Assembly (NCBI RefSeq): GCF_037546065.1
Contig: NZ_JAWMWG010000003.1
Location: forward strand, 1 to 34,546
Reading direction: 5' to 3'
Source: Holzapfeliella saturejae
Lineage (GTDB): Bacteria > Bacillota > Bacilli > Lactobacillales > Lactobacillaceae
Length of the DNA stretch: 34,546 nt
The notes under the pieces are model-generated. The model saw only the letters and a program-made list of their open reading frames with translations, was not told the origin of the DNA and searched no databases. A program made the position numbers and the translations under genes. Positions within the stretch are counted from its first letter, which is position 1. The number at the start of each line of letters is the position of its first letter. Positions 23,337 to 30,809 of the stretch are shown piece by piece.

Positions 23337-23771
23337 CTAAAAAGGTAAGTCGTTGTCTGAAATGTCAATCGCATTTCCTGAAGGGGCGAACGGGTCTTTG
23401 AATCCTTGGCTATTGTTTTGCTGTTGGTTATTTTGCTGCGATTGGTTTTGGTTTTGTTGGTTGCCACCACTTACAAAAGTGATGTTTCTGACTAAAACAT
23501 CTGTTGTAAAAACAGTCTTGCCGTCTTTATCTTGGTAGCTACCTGTTTGGATTGAACCTTCAACACCAAATTGTGAACCTTTGTGTAAATTGCGTGTAAT
23601 CGTTTCGGCTGTCTTGTTGAAAGCTTTGCAACGTATGAAATCCGCTGTATTTTCGCCATTTTTGACGTATCTATCAACCGCTAGTGTGAATCCTGTGTAG
23701 TTTGTTCCGTTTTTCGATGTTCCAAGTTCTGCGTCTCTTACCATTCTGCCGATTAGTTGTACTGTGTTCAT
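23337..23771 (-). CDS. ssb: Single-strand DNA-binding protein
   Basis: This 144-residue SSB has an OB fold at residues 1-102, opening MNTVQLIGRMVRDAELG, with the family block FIRCKAFNKTAETI. A Gln/Asn-rich linker covers about 105-123, and the tail has KDPFAPS followed by the end DNDLPF, the docking tail for replication and repair proteins. It coats single-stranded DNA during phage replication and recombination and works with RecT and the loader nearby. The same tail motif is found on both Rep proteins of this genome. Confidence 0.95.
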   Translation of the reverse strand: MNTVQLIGRMVRDAELGTSKNGTNYTGFTLAVDRYVKNGENTADFIRCKAFNKTAETITRNLHKGSQFGVEGSIQTGSYQDKDGKTVFTTDVLVRNITFVSGGNQQNQNQSQQNNQQQNNSQGFKDPFAPSGNAIDISDNDLPF

Positions 23772-23775
23772 AATT

Positions 23776-24594
23776 TTATTCCCCTTGTTTTAATCTATAA
23801 TCTTCAAAATCTGCCATTTTTACGATATCCATATGTTTAAGCATTCTTGACAACACTCGTTTGCCATACATTGCTGTAAGTCCGCTTGTGCCTGCGTTTG
23901 TGGTCAATATCAAGTTCTTATCTTCAAGCATTTCAAAGATGTTAAAAACGTCTTTTTGCGTAAAATCGCTGGCTTGTTTTCCTGTTTCTGATTCTGCTCC
24001 TAAATCATCAATGACAACTAAATCAGCTTTTGCAATTGCGTTTATTTTCTTGTCAAGCTCTGCGCTTAGTTCTTTATCTTGTATTGCTTGCCTTCTTTGC
24101 ATAAAGAACTTAACCCAAGATATAAACATGACTTTGTAGCCGTCTAGTTGCTTCTTTTTAAGTATTGAGTTTGCTAGCGCTGTGGCTAGATGTGTCTTAC
24201 CTGCCCCTGTTGTGCCTGATAAAACTAAGTGAACTGGTTTTCCTGATAACATCTTTTTGCCAGCTTCAACCACTTGATCATATGCATCTTGTTGCTCTTT
24301 TGTTTTTGCTTTATAGCTCTGAAAGTTCAACTCACTCACTTTTGTGTTCCCAAAAATCGAGTTGGCTTTGAAAAAGTTGACTGCTTGATTTGCCGACGAT
24401 ATGCGTGATTCTTTTTGCACGAACTCGGCTTTTTGTCTTTCCAAGTCCTCTACTGCGTTTGTTTCAGGATAAAAGCATTTGGGACACATTTTGTTTGTGC
24501 CGAAACTTAATAATTTTGTTGAACACTTAGGACACCTAGTTTGTTCTTCTTTTGCAATACCCGAATTTTTCAGCGCTTGCGTGAAGCCTCTCAT
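23776..24594 (-). CDS. dnaC: DnaC-like helicase loader (AAA+ ATPase)
   Basis: This 272-residue protein probably loads the host replicative helicase onto phage DNA. Residues 21-40 hold a zinc ribbon with two CPKC pairs (C21, C24, C37, C40). Walker A is GTTGAGKT (127-134) and Walker B is VVIDDLG (193-199). A sensor-like LILTTNAGTSGL and an arginine near RVLSRM follow. It sits between ssb and unknown early genes. The ribosome site is an unusual run, GAGGGGGGG, where a G homopolymer could carry a sequencing slip without affecting the protein. Confidence 0.9.
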   Translation of the reverse strand: MRGFTQALKNSGIAKEEQTRCPKCSTKLLSFGTNKMCPKCFYPETNAVEDLERQKAEFVQKESRISSANQAVNFFKANSIFGNTKVSELNFQSYKAKTKEQQDAYDQVVEAGKKMLSGKPVHLVLSGTTGAGKTHLATALANSILKKKQLDGYKVMFISWVKFFMQRRQAIQDKELSAELDKKINAIAKADLVVIDDLGAESETGKQASDFTQKDVFNIFEMLEDKNLILTTNAGTSGLTAMYGKRVLSRMLKHMDIVKMADFEDYRLKQGE

Positions 24595-24612
24595 TCCAAT
24601 CCCCCCCCTCTT

Positions 24613-25014
24613 TTACTCGTTCAATTTCGAAATTATCATCAGCTTTTGAAAAGTTGAGGCTTTAGGCACTCCTGCAACTTCACAAACTGTGTCTACAAAT
24701 TTGTCAAACTCTTCAAAATCTTTTTGTGTTTGTTCTGACTCTTTTTTGATAACATTTTTATCACTCGCAAAATAAATATTGATATCTTCGGTGTTATCGG
24801 CATCTGCCTCAATTTTTACAAGTGTTAGCTCGTTTAACTTGTTACGCGATATACATCCTCTTAAATCCAAAAAACTCAAACCGAAAGAGCTATTTATAGA
24901 AGTACTATCCGCTGGATAACCATCTTTATAAAAAAGAACACAACGTCTGTTCTGGAGTTCTTTGTCAATAATTTTATTCATAAGCTCTTTTGTTGCTTCT
25001 GTTGTTGATTGCAT
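24613..25014 (-). CDS. Early phage protein of unknown function (133 residues)
   Basis: An acidic, probably mixed alpha/beta protein. The N-terminal half includes NRRCVLFYKDGYPADS and LSFLDLRGCIS. The C-terminal half is helical with many Glu and Lys, and ends KASTFQKLMIISKLNE. No catalytic motif or known family recognised. AGGTAGGAA lies before the ATG. It lies directly upstream of the helicase loader gene and may be co-translated with it. Confidence 0.7.
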   Translation of the reverse strand: MQSTTEATKELMNKIIDKELQNRRCVLFYKDGYPADSTSINSSFGLSFLDLRGCISRNKLNELTLVKIEADADNTEDINIYFASDKNVIKKESEQTQKDFEEFDKFVDTVCEVAGVPKASTFQKLMIISKLNE

Positions 25015-25029
25015 TTCCTACCTCCGTTT

Positions 25030-25320
25030 TTACTTAAAAAGTAACTCTAATCCATCAAAAGGCTTTTCACGTAAATCGCTATGCATGAACTCTAAGTCGC
25101 TTTCTCTTATCTCCCCATGACTTTTTTGAATCAGTACACAAGTTATAAATTTTTCTAACTCAATTCTGCCTAGCTCGCCTAAGTTTGAAGTGATTATAAT
25201 GGCTTTTTCTCTATTACTTTCAAAAAACATTCTTTTTACGTTTATGCTAATTTTTTCATTGTTTTTGATATGCGACAGATAAGGTATCTGCTTTTTTAAA
25301 TAATCAAAATCTGTAAACAT
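25030..25320 (-). CDS. Early phage protein of unknown function (96 residues)
   Basis: The protein begins MFTDFDYLKKQIPYLSHIK. I chose this ATG because AGGAGGAAGAAA lies directly before it; a start six codons earlier lacks a site. It has an alternating beta/helix pattern with KAIIITSNLGELGRIELEKF and a charged end. No known domain. It sits in the early operon among small genes near the DUF4373 replication protein. Confidence 0.7.
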   Translation of the reverse strand: MFTDFDYLKKQIPYLSHIKNNEKISINVKRMFFESNREKAIIITSNLGELGRIELEKFITCVLIQKSHGEIRESDLEFMHSDLREKPFDGLELLFK

Positions 25321-25330
25321 TTTCTTCCTC

Positions 25331-25474
25331 CTAACCAAAAACTTCGTGTATAGCTTCTTTGAGTTCTTTAAGTTCTAGATGATTCTTTTCTTTGTCTTTT
25401 TCTAACTCTTTTAACTTTTCGTATGCTAGTTGCGGTGATAACACAACAAACATTTTTGTACTTTCTTTTACCAT
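25331..25474 (-). CDS. Small coiled-coil protein (47 residues)
   Basis: A short frame beginning MVKESTKMFVVLSPQLAYEK with an excellent ribosome site (TAGGAGGAAGAAAA). The rest is a single charged coiled coil rich in Lys, Glu and Leu, ending in AIHEVFG. Its stop lies in the ribosome site of the next gene. The same upstream sequence, TAGGAGGAAGAAAA, is found before the next gene, so the pair may have arisen by a local duplication of the leader. No family recognised. Confidence 0.7.
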   Translation of the reverse strand: MVKESTKMFVVLSPQLAYEKLKELEKDKEKNHLELKELKEAIHEVFG

Positions 25475-25485
25475 TTTTCTTCCTC

Positions 25486-26292
25486 CTAAAAATCAATGCC
25501 CGCTTCTTTCAGTTGTCTTTGGAAATCATCTTGTTGCGTATAACTTTGTTGCTGTGGCTCATCTTTGATTTTCATGATCAGTTGGCTATATCTTTTTCTT
25601 AGTTTTGCTGGACTTAGTACGTTAGTTTTCCAAAAGTCGTCTTTTTGAACCCACTTAATTACTTTTTCAATTTCGTCATAACTTCTGTCATCTCTTTCGT
25701 GAGTTAAACGAATGTCGTTAGCCCATTTCTGAAGATTTGGCTGTTTGAATTTTGGGTCGTTGACTTTAATTTCTTCAAAAAGTAACTTGGCTAATTTATA
25801 GTTCGGGTCATCAGTGTCGTAGACCTGTGACGAAGAGTCGTGAGTATATATACTTTTCTTTACTTTACTTTTCTTTTCTTTTCTTTTCTTGCTATTAGCC
25901 CCTATACCTTGGCTATTGGGGTGGCTATCAGCCTTACTCTGCCAACGCTTTTCAGCCCCTCGTTTACCTGCTTCAGATAAGCGTTTATTTTTCTCATCTT
26001 TAAGGGTCATTCTTTCATCAAAAGACTTAGACCAGAAAAAATCATGGCCTTCTGACAGGCTAAAAAGGCTATAATCTTCAACCACTTTTTTAACTTTTTC
26101 GCTGTCTGTTCTAAAGTCAAAAGCTAGCATGTCATAATCAGTTGATGACTTATAATCTTTTGCTTCTCTTAATCTTTCTAAAATCATGAAATAGATAGCG
26201 TAGCCCTCAAGACCTAGCCCCATACGTAGTTTGATGAGTTTTGCTGAATTTCTAGCGTTTGAATCGTGCGAAAAATAACTAATCGTTGACAT
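25486..26292 (-). CDS. DUF4373 (Lin1244/Lin1753-like) replication protein
   Basis: This 268-residue protein probably initiates phage DNA replication with the DnaC-like loader. Residues about 1-100 match the winged-helix DUF4373 domain: YFSHDSNARNSAKLIKLRMGLGLEGYAIYFMILERL (in pieces). A linker of Lys/Ser repeats (SKKRKEKKSKVKKS) follows, then a DnaD-like helical C-terminal part (about 165-245) with KWANDIRLTHERDDRSYDEIEKVIKWVQ in pieces. It belongs to the same functional class as DnaD/DnaB-type initiators. It is distinct from the Rep_3 proteins, so lytic and plasmid replication are likely separate. Confidence 0.85.
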   Translation of the reverse strand: MSTISYFSHDSNARNSAKLIKLRMGLGLEGYAIYFMILERLREAKDYKSSTDYDMLAFDFRTDSEKVKKVVEDYSLFSLSEGHDFFWSKSFDERMTLKDEKNKRLSEAGKRGAEKRWQSKADSHPNSQGIGANSKKRKEKKSKVKKSIYTHDSSSQVYDTDDPNYKLAKLLFEEIKVNDPKFKQPNLQKWANDIRLTHERDDRSYDEIEKVIKWVQKDDFWKTNVLSPAKLRKRYSQLIMKIKDEPQQQSYTQQDDFQRQLKEAGIDF

Positions 26293-26303
26293 TGTGATAC
26301 CTC

Positions 26304-27134
26304 CTAATCCGTTTCTAACTCTTCCGCTTGCATAATCATGCTTAAGCTTCTTGTCGCCTTAACAAAATCGCTTGTATCTAACTTTTTTGGTTCTATTTCG
26401 CCGTCTAACACCTTTCTGAATCGTGGTGCTAGCTCTTTAATCTCTTCAAGACTTTCACTCATCAACTCTTTGTCTTGTTCACTACTAAAGTTGAACACCT
26501 GAACATCTGTTTGAGACTCTTTTGAAACCGCCACGATAAACGGTTGAACCACTTTACCGAACGTCTGTCTGATGAGTTCTTGATACAGCGCTAGTTGTCT
26601 GTGATACTCGTAATTTCTGATAAAACTGACTTTCTTATGCAGTTCATCGCTCCACTGCTTTTCTCTGATTGACCGTGTCGTTTTTAAATCTACAAAGTAT
26701 CCTTTTTCGAGGTTTAAACAGTCAATTTTGCCTTTAAAATCAACACCGCCGACTTGACCTGTAACTATAACCTCTTTATCGCCTGTGTAAAAGCGTTGGA
26801 ACGTGTTATCTTCTACCCAGTCTTTAACCTGCACATCATAGCGATGTGTAAGTCTGTGTATCATCTTTTCGGCTACTTTGAAGTCTGCTTTTAACTTGCC
26901 TGACTTGGTCATCATGTCGTCTTGATTTGCTTCTTTAAACCGGTCATGTGCTTCTTTTGATTCAAAATAAGAATGCACGTAGTTGCCGACTAGTAAAGCT
27001 GTTTTGTTTTCTTCGGGATTCCACAAGCCTTTGATTTTGGCTAGCGTCCCGATTTCATCTTTTTTCATTGCTTTAAAAAGTGAGTTAGTCATGTAGCTGG
27101 TATCTTGATAGTAATTTTCTTGTGTTAAACTCAT
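26304..27134 (-). CDS. PD-(D/E)XK exonuclease, RecE-like
   Basis: This 276-residue protein is the likely 5'-3' exonuclease partner of RecT. The active-site block is KGKIDCLNLEKGYFVDLKTT, giving Asp138, Asp149 and Lys151 as the D-(x)n-D-x-K triad. Earlier His54 in NYVHSYFE fits the RecE/lambda-exo-like and PDDEXK_12 (DUF3799) pattern. It overlaps recT by four bases. Resected ends made by it would be coated by RecT and SSB for annealing, supporting recombination-dependent replication or concatemer formation. Confidence 0.88.
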   Translation of the reverse strand: MSLTQENYYQDTSYMTNSLFKAMKKDEIGTLAKIKGLWNPEENKTALLVGNYVHSYFESKEAHDRFKEANQDDMMTKSGKLKADFKVAEKMIHRLTHRYDVQVKDWVEDNTFQRFYTGDKEVIVTGQVGGVDFKGKIDCLNLEKGYFVDLKTTRSIREKQWSDELHKKVSFIRNYEYHRQLALYQELIRQTFGKVVQPFIVAVSKESQTDVQVFNFSSEQDKELMSESLEEIKELAPRFRKVLDGEIEPKKLDTSDFVKATRSLSMIMQAEELETD

Positions 27135-27952
27135 GCTTTACCTCCTGCGTTTTCAAAAAGATTTGTTTCGTCATGATCATGCGTTACAGCTTCAATCGTT
27201 TTTCTAGGTCTTTCACTTTTTTCTTGTGTACCCTCTTCTTGTAGAGGTTCTTCTTTATGTTCTACCTCTTCTTTTGTATCACCTGCGCCGATGATGTCAT
27301 CTAAAGTTTGATGTTTTGGTTTTTCTGCTTGGTTTTCTTCTACATTTGTCGCTGTCGTTCTACCACTTGCTTCGTTAAAGTTCTCTGTTTCTTCTTTGGT
27401 GTAAACACCGCCGAAGTTGTCAGGAAAAGCCTCACGCAAAGCGTTCACAAGTGCAGTCTTACGCAGCATATTGCCTGGCATAGATTTCCAAGTTGACTGG
27501 TTTTTACCAAATTCTTTTCTCGAAATTTCCACCTTTGTTGGCTGGTTTATGCTCTTTCTATAAACTTCTGCCCACGCTCCTAGGATTCTATCTGTATCAA
27601 GCGTAAAAGCGCCTTCCGTGTAAACAATTTCGTTGTTTCTTTGAACGATTAAACCAGCCTTAAAGCCGTCATAATCACTATTTCGATTGGCTTTCTTCAA
27701 AAAAGCGTCTTTTGAAATTACGAACTGTGCTGGATTAGTTCCATACTTGATTAGGTAGATGTCATTTACAAAAGGGTTCAACTCCATGCTTTTAGCCATG
27801 GCTATAAAAGTTGATATCTCAACATTTGTAACATTTGGGTCAGTTGTAATCATCTTTCTTACGATTGAATTTGATAGTGTCACTTCTTGACCGTTTACAT
27901 CGAATTTGGTTAGTTTTTCATTTTGCTGTTGTACTTGATTTTGATTAGTCAT
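27131..27952 (-). CDS. recT: RecT family single-strand annealing protein
   Basis: This 273-residue protein matches RecT: FIAMAKSMELNPFVNDIYLIKYG, then FVISKDAFLKKANRNSDYDGFKAG and GNMLRKTALVNALREAFP. The C-terminal 70 residues are an acidic, disordered tail with repeated Glu-rich patches, probably an SSB-contact or regulatory tail. It binds and anneals single-stranded DNA and pairs with the nuclease that overlaps its end. The ribosome site is AAGGAGAGTATATAATA. Confidence 0.95.
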   Translation of the reverse strand: MTNQNQVQQQNEKLTKFDVNGQEVTLSNSIVRKMITTDPNVTNVEISTFIAMAKSMELNPFVNDIYLIKYGTNPAQFVISKDAFLKKANRNSDYDGFKAGLIVQRNNEIVYTEGAFTLDTDRILGAWAEVYRKSINQPTKVEISRKEFGKNQSTWKSMPGNMLRKTALVNALREAFPDNFGGVYTKEETENFNEASGRTTATNVEENQAEKPKHQTLDDIIGAGDTKEEVEHKEEPLQEEGTQEKSERPRKTIEAVTHDHDETNLFENAGGKA

Positions 27953-27954
27953 TA

Positions 27955-28098
27955 TTATATACTCTCCTTGTAATTCATTTTTAAGCCTTTTTTGAGGCTT
28001 CCTATACCAACAGCGTTTTGTTTATGATAGACAGCGTTTGTTGGTATTTTTTTATCCTCTTTTTGGCTTAAAAACAAAATCTTAAATAAATTTTTCAT
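27955..28098 (-). CDS. Possible small protein (47 residues) over a strong inverted repeat
   Basis: A frame begins MKNLFKILFLSQKEDKK at an ATG overlapping the previous stop (TAATG), and ends two bases before recT. There is no good ribosome site close by, only coupling. Inside it lies a large inverted repeat (28004-28047), so the DNA may be constrained by structure rather than protein. Both readings are open. Confidence 0.4.
   Translation of the reverse strand: MKNLFKILFLSQKEDKKIPTNAVYHKQNAVGIGSLKKGLKMNYKESI
28004..28047. repeat. Two-tier inverted repeat before recT
   Basis: ATACCAACA (28004-28012) and TGTTGGTAT (28039-28047) are perfect inverses. Between them TGTTTAT and ATAGACA can pair, separated from the outer stem by facing GCGTTT and GCGTT. 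On the plus strand a run of seven T follows, so it looks like a terminator for plus-strand RNA. A second short hairpin, AAGCCT/AGGCTT, lies at 27983-28000. Confidence 0.65.
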
Positions 28099-28304
28099 TA
28101 TAAAATTGCATCCTCGATCAGTTCTTTTTTATCTTTGTACTCATCGATGTTAAAGATAAAATCTTCCAGCTCTTTGCCGATTTGCAAGTCGTTGTAGCCT
28201 TTGTACTTCTTCAAAAAGTTCACAACGCCGTATTCATCAAGATATTGTTCGGCTTCATCATAATTTTGTTGAATGATGTCTTCTTCTGTAAGTCTGTGTA
28301 ACAT
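28098..28304 (-). CDS. Small early protein of unknown function (68 residues)
   Basis: It starts MLHRLTEEDIIQQNYDEAEQ at the ATG six bases after AAGGAGGG. A TTG two codons earlier is a poorer choice. The protein is acidic and helical (YLDEYGVVNFLKKYKGYNDLQI), with no cysteines. No family recognised. The acidic, small, all-helical design resembles early phage proteins that bind host enzymes or mimic DNA, but this is only an impression. Confidence 0.7.
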   Translation of the reverse strand: MLHRLTEEDIIQQNYDEAEQYLDEYGVVNFLKKYKGYNDLQIGKELEDFIFNIDEYKDKKELIEDAIL

Positions 28305-28316
28305 AGTCAACCCTCC

Positions 28317-28604
28317 TTAAACTCTCTTTTTAATCAAAAAACACTTTATTTCGTTGGTGCTTTCGGTAAAGTCGGTTTTTGTGACAACTCTGTCTTTAAC
28401 ACCTAAGTCTTCAAAGCTATCTAAAACCTTTTTATAAGCTTCGTTTGTCTTACAAACTCTTTGTATTGTCGTCTCGTTTTCTTTAGGCTCTTCAAACTCA
28501 AAACAAAAACTTTGACTTGTTACCCAATCGAAAAATTTAACTCTGCTACCATTTTCTCGTGCGTTATATAACTCGCATAACGCTCTGATTTGCTTTACGT
28601 TCAT
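28317..28604 (-). CDS. Early phage protein of unknown function (95 residues)
   Basis: It begins MNVKQIRALCELYNARENG and has an alpha/beta pattern with KFFDWVTSQSFCFEFEEPKE and a basic end, IKCFLIKKRV. Its start overlaps the end of the antirepressor gene by four bases (ATGA). No known domain is evident. It is co-translated with the antirepressor and could modulate it. Confidence 0.7.
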   Translation of the reverse strand: MNVKQIRALCELYNARENGSRVKFFDWVTSQSFCFEFEEPKENETTIQRVCKTNEAYKKVLDSFEDLGVKDRVVTKTDFTESTNEIKCFLIKKRV

Positions 28605-29752
28605 TTCTTATATCCCCAATCTTCATCAATCACACCAGCCTTTTTGAGTTTTTTATATAAGAACTCGCGCCCTTTGTTAGTCCATTTGGTAATCATTTTT
28701 GACTTGCTACCACGTTGGAAAGTTTCTGTCTTCGTATATCCTTTACCTTGATATCTAGCATATAAAATCCACGTTTCAGAGCCTTCAGGTTTGTACTGGA
28801 TACCTAAATTTGCAAGAATGCGGTTAAATCCAACACTTGCAAACCCGAAATGACTAGCGACTTGCGTTGTCGTGAAAAGTCGTTTATCGTCATATAACTT
28901 CTGATGAGTTTCGACAATCACAGCATTACGCTTGTTTTCAACACTTAACATCTGATTTTGTTCTTCTAGTCGCTTGCGTTCTTCTTGCTCTTCTTTTAGC
29001 CTTGTAGCAATCTGAATCATCGTGTCAGGGTTTAAGATTGCTTGCTCTACCGTGTCGGGTGTCATGTAAGCACCGTGTTTTCTGATTGATGGTAAAACTT
29101 CATCAGTAACCCAATCGCTAAATTCTTCAGCTTGCGGTAGCGTGCTTTTAAGAATTAACTTGTAAAGTCCTGGTTCGTCAATCGCTGTTACTTTTCCGAT
29201 GACATCGACCCCGTTGCTCACAGCAACCCCCTCGGTGTGTTTTTGAGGAACAACTTTCCAAACTGCATTTTTAGGGTCTTTATATCCTAAAAGTTTTGCG
29301 ACTTGACTACCAAAGAACATTGGTTTTTCTTTGTGAGTGAAAACATCTAGATCAAATCCACTAAAGTTGAATTTTTTTGGTTCGACTTTTTTACCATCTA
29401 ATATAAAATTGTCAGCTTTAACTAATTCTTTTGGTTCTTCGTTTTTTATCTTCGATACCGCCATGGCCCACGCCATGACTTCAGGTGTTGCTCTTGTTCT
29501 ATACTTCGTAACAAATTTGATAACATCTTCACTTTTGATGAAGTTGAAGACTACTTTTTGATTGTTTAAGTAGGCCTTTGCCTTGATGATTCCAGGGAAG
29601 TTATTAGCTACCCTGTTTGATTGACTGTATCTAAGTAGTTTAGTAGCGATATCACGTACTGCGTAATACTTAGTGTTGTCAATCACTGTGTAGCGCACTT
29701 GGCTGTTTACTGCTTCTTCTGTGTAAAGTTCGTGTACTGGCGTTTGTAACAT
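28601..29752 (-). CDS. ant: BRO/KilAC-type antirepressor
   Basis: This 383-residue protein has three parts. Residues 1-115 are an extra N-terminal module (NSQVRYTVIDNTKYYAVRDIATKLL) of unknown role. Residues about 130-235 are a BRO-N domain with FFGSQVAKLLGYKDPKNAVWK and FSDWVTDEVLPSIRKHGAYM. Residues about 285-383 are a KilAC domain with FTTTQVASHFGFASVGFNRIL and TNKGREFLYKKLKKAGVI. Antirepressors of this type can inactivate CI-like repressors or act as DNA-binding switches. It is the third gene of the early operon. The N-terminal part resembles a diverged copy of a DNA-binding phage module, making this longer than a standard antirepressor. Confidence 0.88.
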   Translation of the reverse strand: MLQTPVHELYTEEAVNSQVRYTVIDNTKYYAVRDIATKLLRYSQSNRVANNFPGIIKAKAYLNNQKVVFNFIKSEDVIKFVTKYRTRATPEVMAWAMAVSKIKNEEPKELVKADNFILDGKKVEPKKFNFSGFDLDVFTHKEKPMFFGSQVAKLLGYKDPKNAVWKVVPQKHTEGVAVSNGVDVIGKVTAIDEPGLYKLILKSTLPQAEEFSDWVTDEVLPSIRKHGAYMTPDTVEQAILNPDTMIQIATRLKEEQEERKRLEEQNQMLSVENKRNAVIVETHQKLYDDKRLFTTTQVASHFGFASVGFNRILANLGIQYKPEGSETWILYARYQGKGYTKTETFQRGSKSKMITKWTNKGREFLYKKLKKAGVIDEDWGYKK

Positions 29753-29755
29753 CTT

Positions 29756-29929
29756 CTACACCTCCAAACTCTTTCCTACATAATTTTCAACTAAGCCGAT
29801 ATTTTTCAACTTGGCTTTTCTTTTGCTCTTCTTTGCCCTACTCATTGCCTCAAACAACTCTTTACTATGCTGTTGATGAGGTGTGAGTGTTTTAACTTTT
29901 TCTTCTTTGCGTTTGAATTTTGCTAACAT
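29756..29929 (-). CDS. Small basic protein of unknown function (57 residues)
   Basis: A frame beginning MLAKFKRKEEKVKTLTPHQQ with AAAGGAACATAAAC before its ATG. It is very rich in Lys and Arg (SRAKKSKRKAKLKN) and ends within the ribosome site of the antirepressor (GGAGGTG). Its charge would suit nucleic-acid binding. It lies between the Cro-like regulator and the antirepressor and is probably real because of the site, spacing and fit with neighbours. Confidence 0.6.
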   Translation of the reverse strand: MLAKFKRKEEKVKTLTPHQQHSKELFEAMSRAKKSKRKAKLKNIGLVENYVGKSLEV

Positions 29930-29969
29930 GTTTATGTTCCTTTATATAGTAAGTTTCATTTTTGGGGAA

Positions 29970-30203
29970 TTAATCCTCAAAAAAAATCATTGTTTGTGCT
30001 GGGTTGTATCCTAAGATATTTACATACTTAATGAATAAACCCATAGGGAAATTACGTGTTCCGTTTTCTACTTGGTAGTAGTGACCTTTTGAAACACCTA
30101 ATTTGTCAGCCATTTGTTGAGCTGTTAAACCCGCTACTTCTCTTTCTGAACGAATGCGTCTAAGATTCAATTTAATCTCTGCTCTATTCTTTCGTTTCAA
30201 CAT
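29970..30203 (-). CDS. cro: Cro-like XRE family regulator
   Basis: This 77-residue protein is a single helix-turn-helix domain: LTAQQMADKLGVSKGHYYQVENG covers the motif, near residues 25-48. It is the first gene after the early promoter and faces the CI-like repressor gene, the usual place of Cro. It probably binds one or both of the 24-bp repeats in the divergent region, turning down repressor synthesis. Ribosome site AAAGGAG precedes the ATG by eight bases. Confidence 0.87.
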   Translation of the reverse strand: MLKRKNRAEIKLNLRRIRSEREVAGLTAQQMADKLGVSKGHYYQVENGTRNFPMGLFIKYVNILGYNPAQTMIFFED

Positions 30204-30220
30204 CTTCTCAACTCCTTTAT

Positions 30221-30244
30221 TTAAAATGTTTACTTATCGGGGAA
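30221..30244. promoter_or_regulatory. Operator copy 1 in the CI/Cro switch region
   Basis: This 24-bp element, with core GTTTACTTATCGGGGAA, matches the copy at 30300-30323 with one T/C difference. It lies just downstream of the -10 of the early promoter, where a bound repressor would block transcription start or clearance. It is not a clear palindrome, so CI/Cro may bind it as two unlike half sites. Confidence 0.75.
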
Positions 30245-30251
30245 CAACTTT

Positions 30252-30280
30252 ATAGTACACCCGTTTCCCTCTAATGTCAA
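30252..30280 (-). promoter_or_regulatory. Early promoter (towards cro and the lytic genes)
   Basis: On the minus strand TTGACA (30280-30275) and TACTAT (30257-30252) are 17 bp apart, and TG directly precedes the -10. It is a strong consensus-type promoter. It reads the Cro-like gene and the early operon. Operator copy 1 covers its start region. Confidence 0.8.
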
Positions 30281-30299
30281 CACAATAAATCATTTTTGT

Positions 30300-30323
30300 T
30301 TAAAACGTTTACTTATCGGGGAA
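30300..30323. promoter_or_regulatory. Operator copy 2 in the CI/Cro switch region
   Basis: The second copy of the 24-bp element overlaps the -35 and spacer of the repressor promoter. Binding here would repress, or at higher occupancy tune, repressor synthesis. The two copies lie 79 bp apart, about 7.5 helical turns, and on the same strand. Confidence 0.75.
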
Positions 30324-30336
30324 TTTGATGTACAAT
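30308..30336 (+). promoter_or_regulatory. Repressor promoter
   Basis: TTTACT (30308-30313) and TACAAT (30331-30336) are 17 bp apart and face right. The -35 lies in operator copy 2. Transcription should begin near 30343 and give a message with a short leader holding AAAGGAGGTGATAAC before the repressor ATG. Confidence 0.75.
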
Positions 30337-30361
30337 ATTGAATGTGAAAGGAGGTGATAAC

Positions 30362-30712
30362 ATGCGTTCACCTGCTGATATATCACATACAATCGCAAGA
30401 TTAAGAAAAGAGCAAGGTATGACACTTACTGAGCTAGCTGGAAAGCTAGGGATTGGTAAATCAGCTTTATCAAGATACGAAAGAGCAGAACGACAAGTGC
30501 CAGTTAATAATATTGGTAAATATGCCGATGCTTTAAAAGTATCTATTGAATATCTTCTTTTTACAGATGAAGAAAGAAGAACATTTTTAGATGAAAAAGC
30601 TGTGGATCTAAACGAAGTAATAAATGAGGATATACCTGTTTACTTCAACGGTAAGCGAATTTCTAACGAAAAGTTAAGGCTTTTTGTAGAAATGACCACT
30701 CTTGAAGATTAA
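30362..30712 (+). CDS. cI: CI-like XRE family repressor
   Basis: This 116-residue repressor has a helix-turn-helix (about residues 18-40: MTLTELAGKLGIGKSALSRYE). The C-terminal part (about 75-116, with IPVYFNGKRISNEKL) is short and has no LexA-type peptidase. So prophage induction is not by RecA-stimulated self-cleavage; the BRO/KilAC antirepressor is a candidate for that role. I use the ATG at 30362 because AAAGGAGGTGATAAC precedes it; a longer frame from 30338 starts before that site. It is transcribed away from cro, and a strong terminator follows. Confidence 0.9.
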   Translation: MRSPADISHTIARLRKEQGMTLTELAGKLGIGKSALSRYERAERQVPVNNIGKYADALKVSIEYLLFTDEERRTFLDEKAVDLNEVINEDIPVYFNGKRISNEKLRLFVEMTTLED

Positions 30713-30723
30713 TCTGTTACAAT

Positions 30724-30741
30724 TTTTGTATGCATACAAAA
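30724..30741. repeat. 18-bp perfect palindrome after the repressor gene
   Basis: TTTTGTATGCATACAAAA is a perfect palindrome directly before the terminator stem. It might be a protein-binding site or extend the terminator hairpin. No second copy was noticed. Confidence 0.7.
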
Positions 30742-30742
30742 G

Positions 30743-30770
30743 AAGACCTACCATTCGGTAGGTCTTTTTT
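30743..30770 (+). terminator. Intrinsic terminator after the repressor gene
   Basis: AAGACCTACC-ATTC-GGTAGGTCTT is a perfect 10-bp stem followed by TTTT. It stops repressor transcription before the next gene. The opposite strand has an A/T-rich flank, so weak activity there is possible. Confidence 0.92.
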
Positions 30771-30809
30771 GGTACAATTAAATCATCAAATATATGGAGG
30801 GAATCAAGA

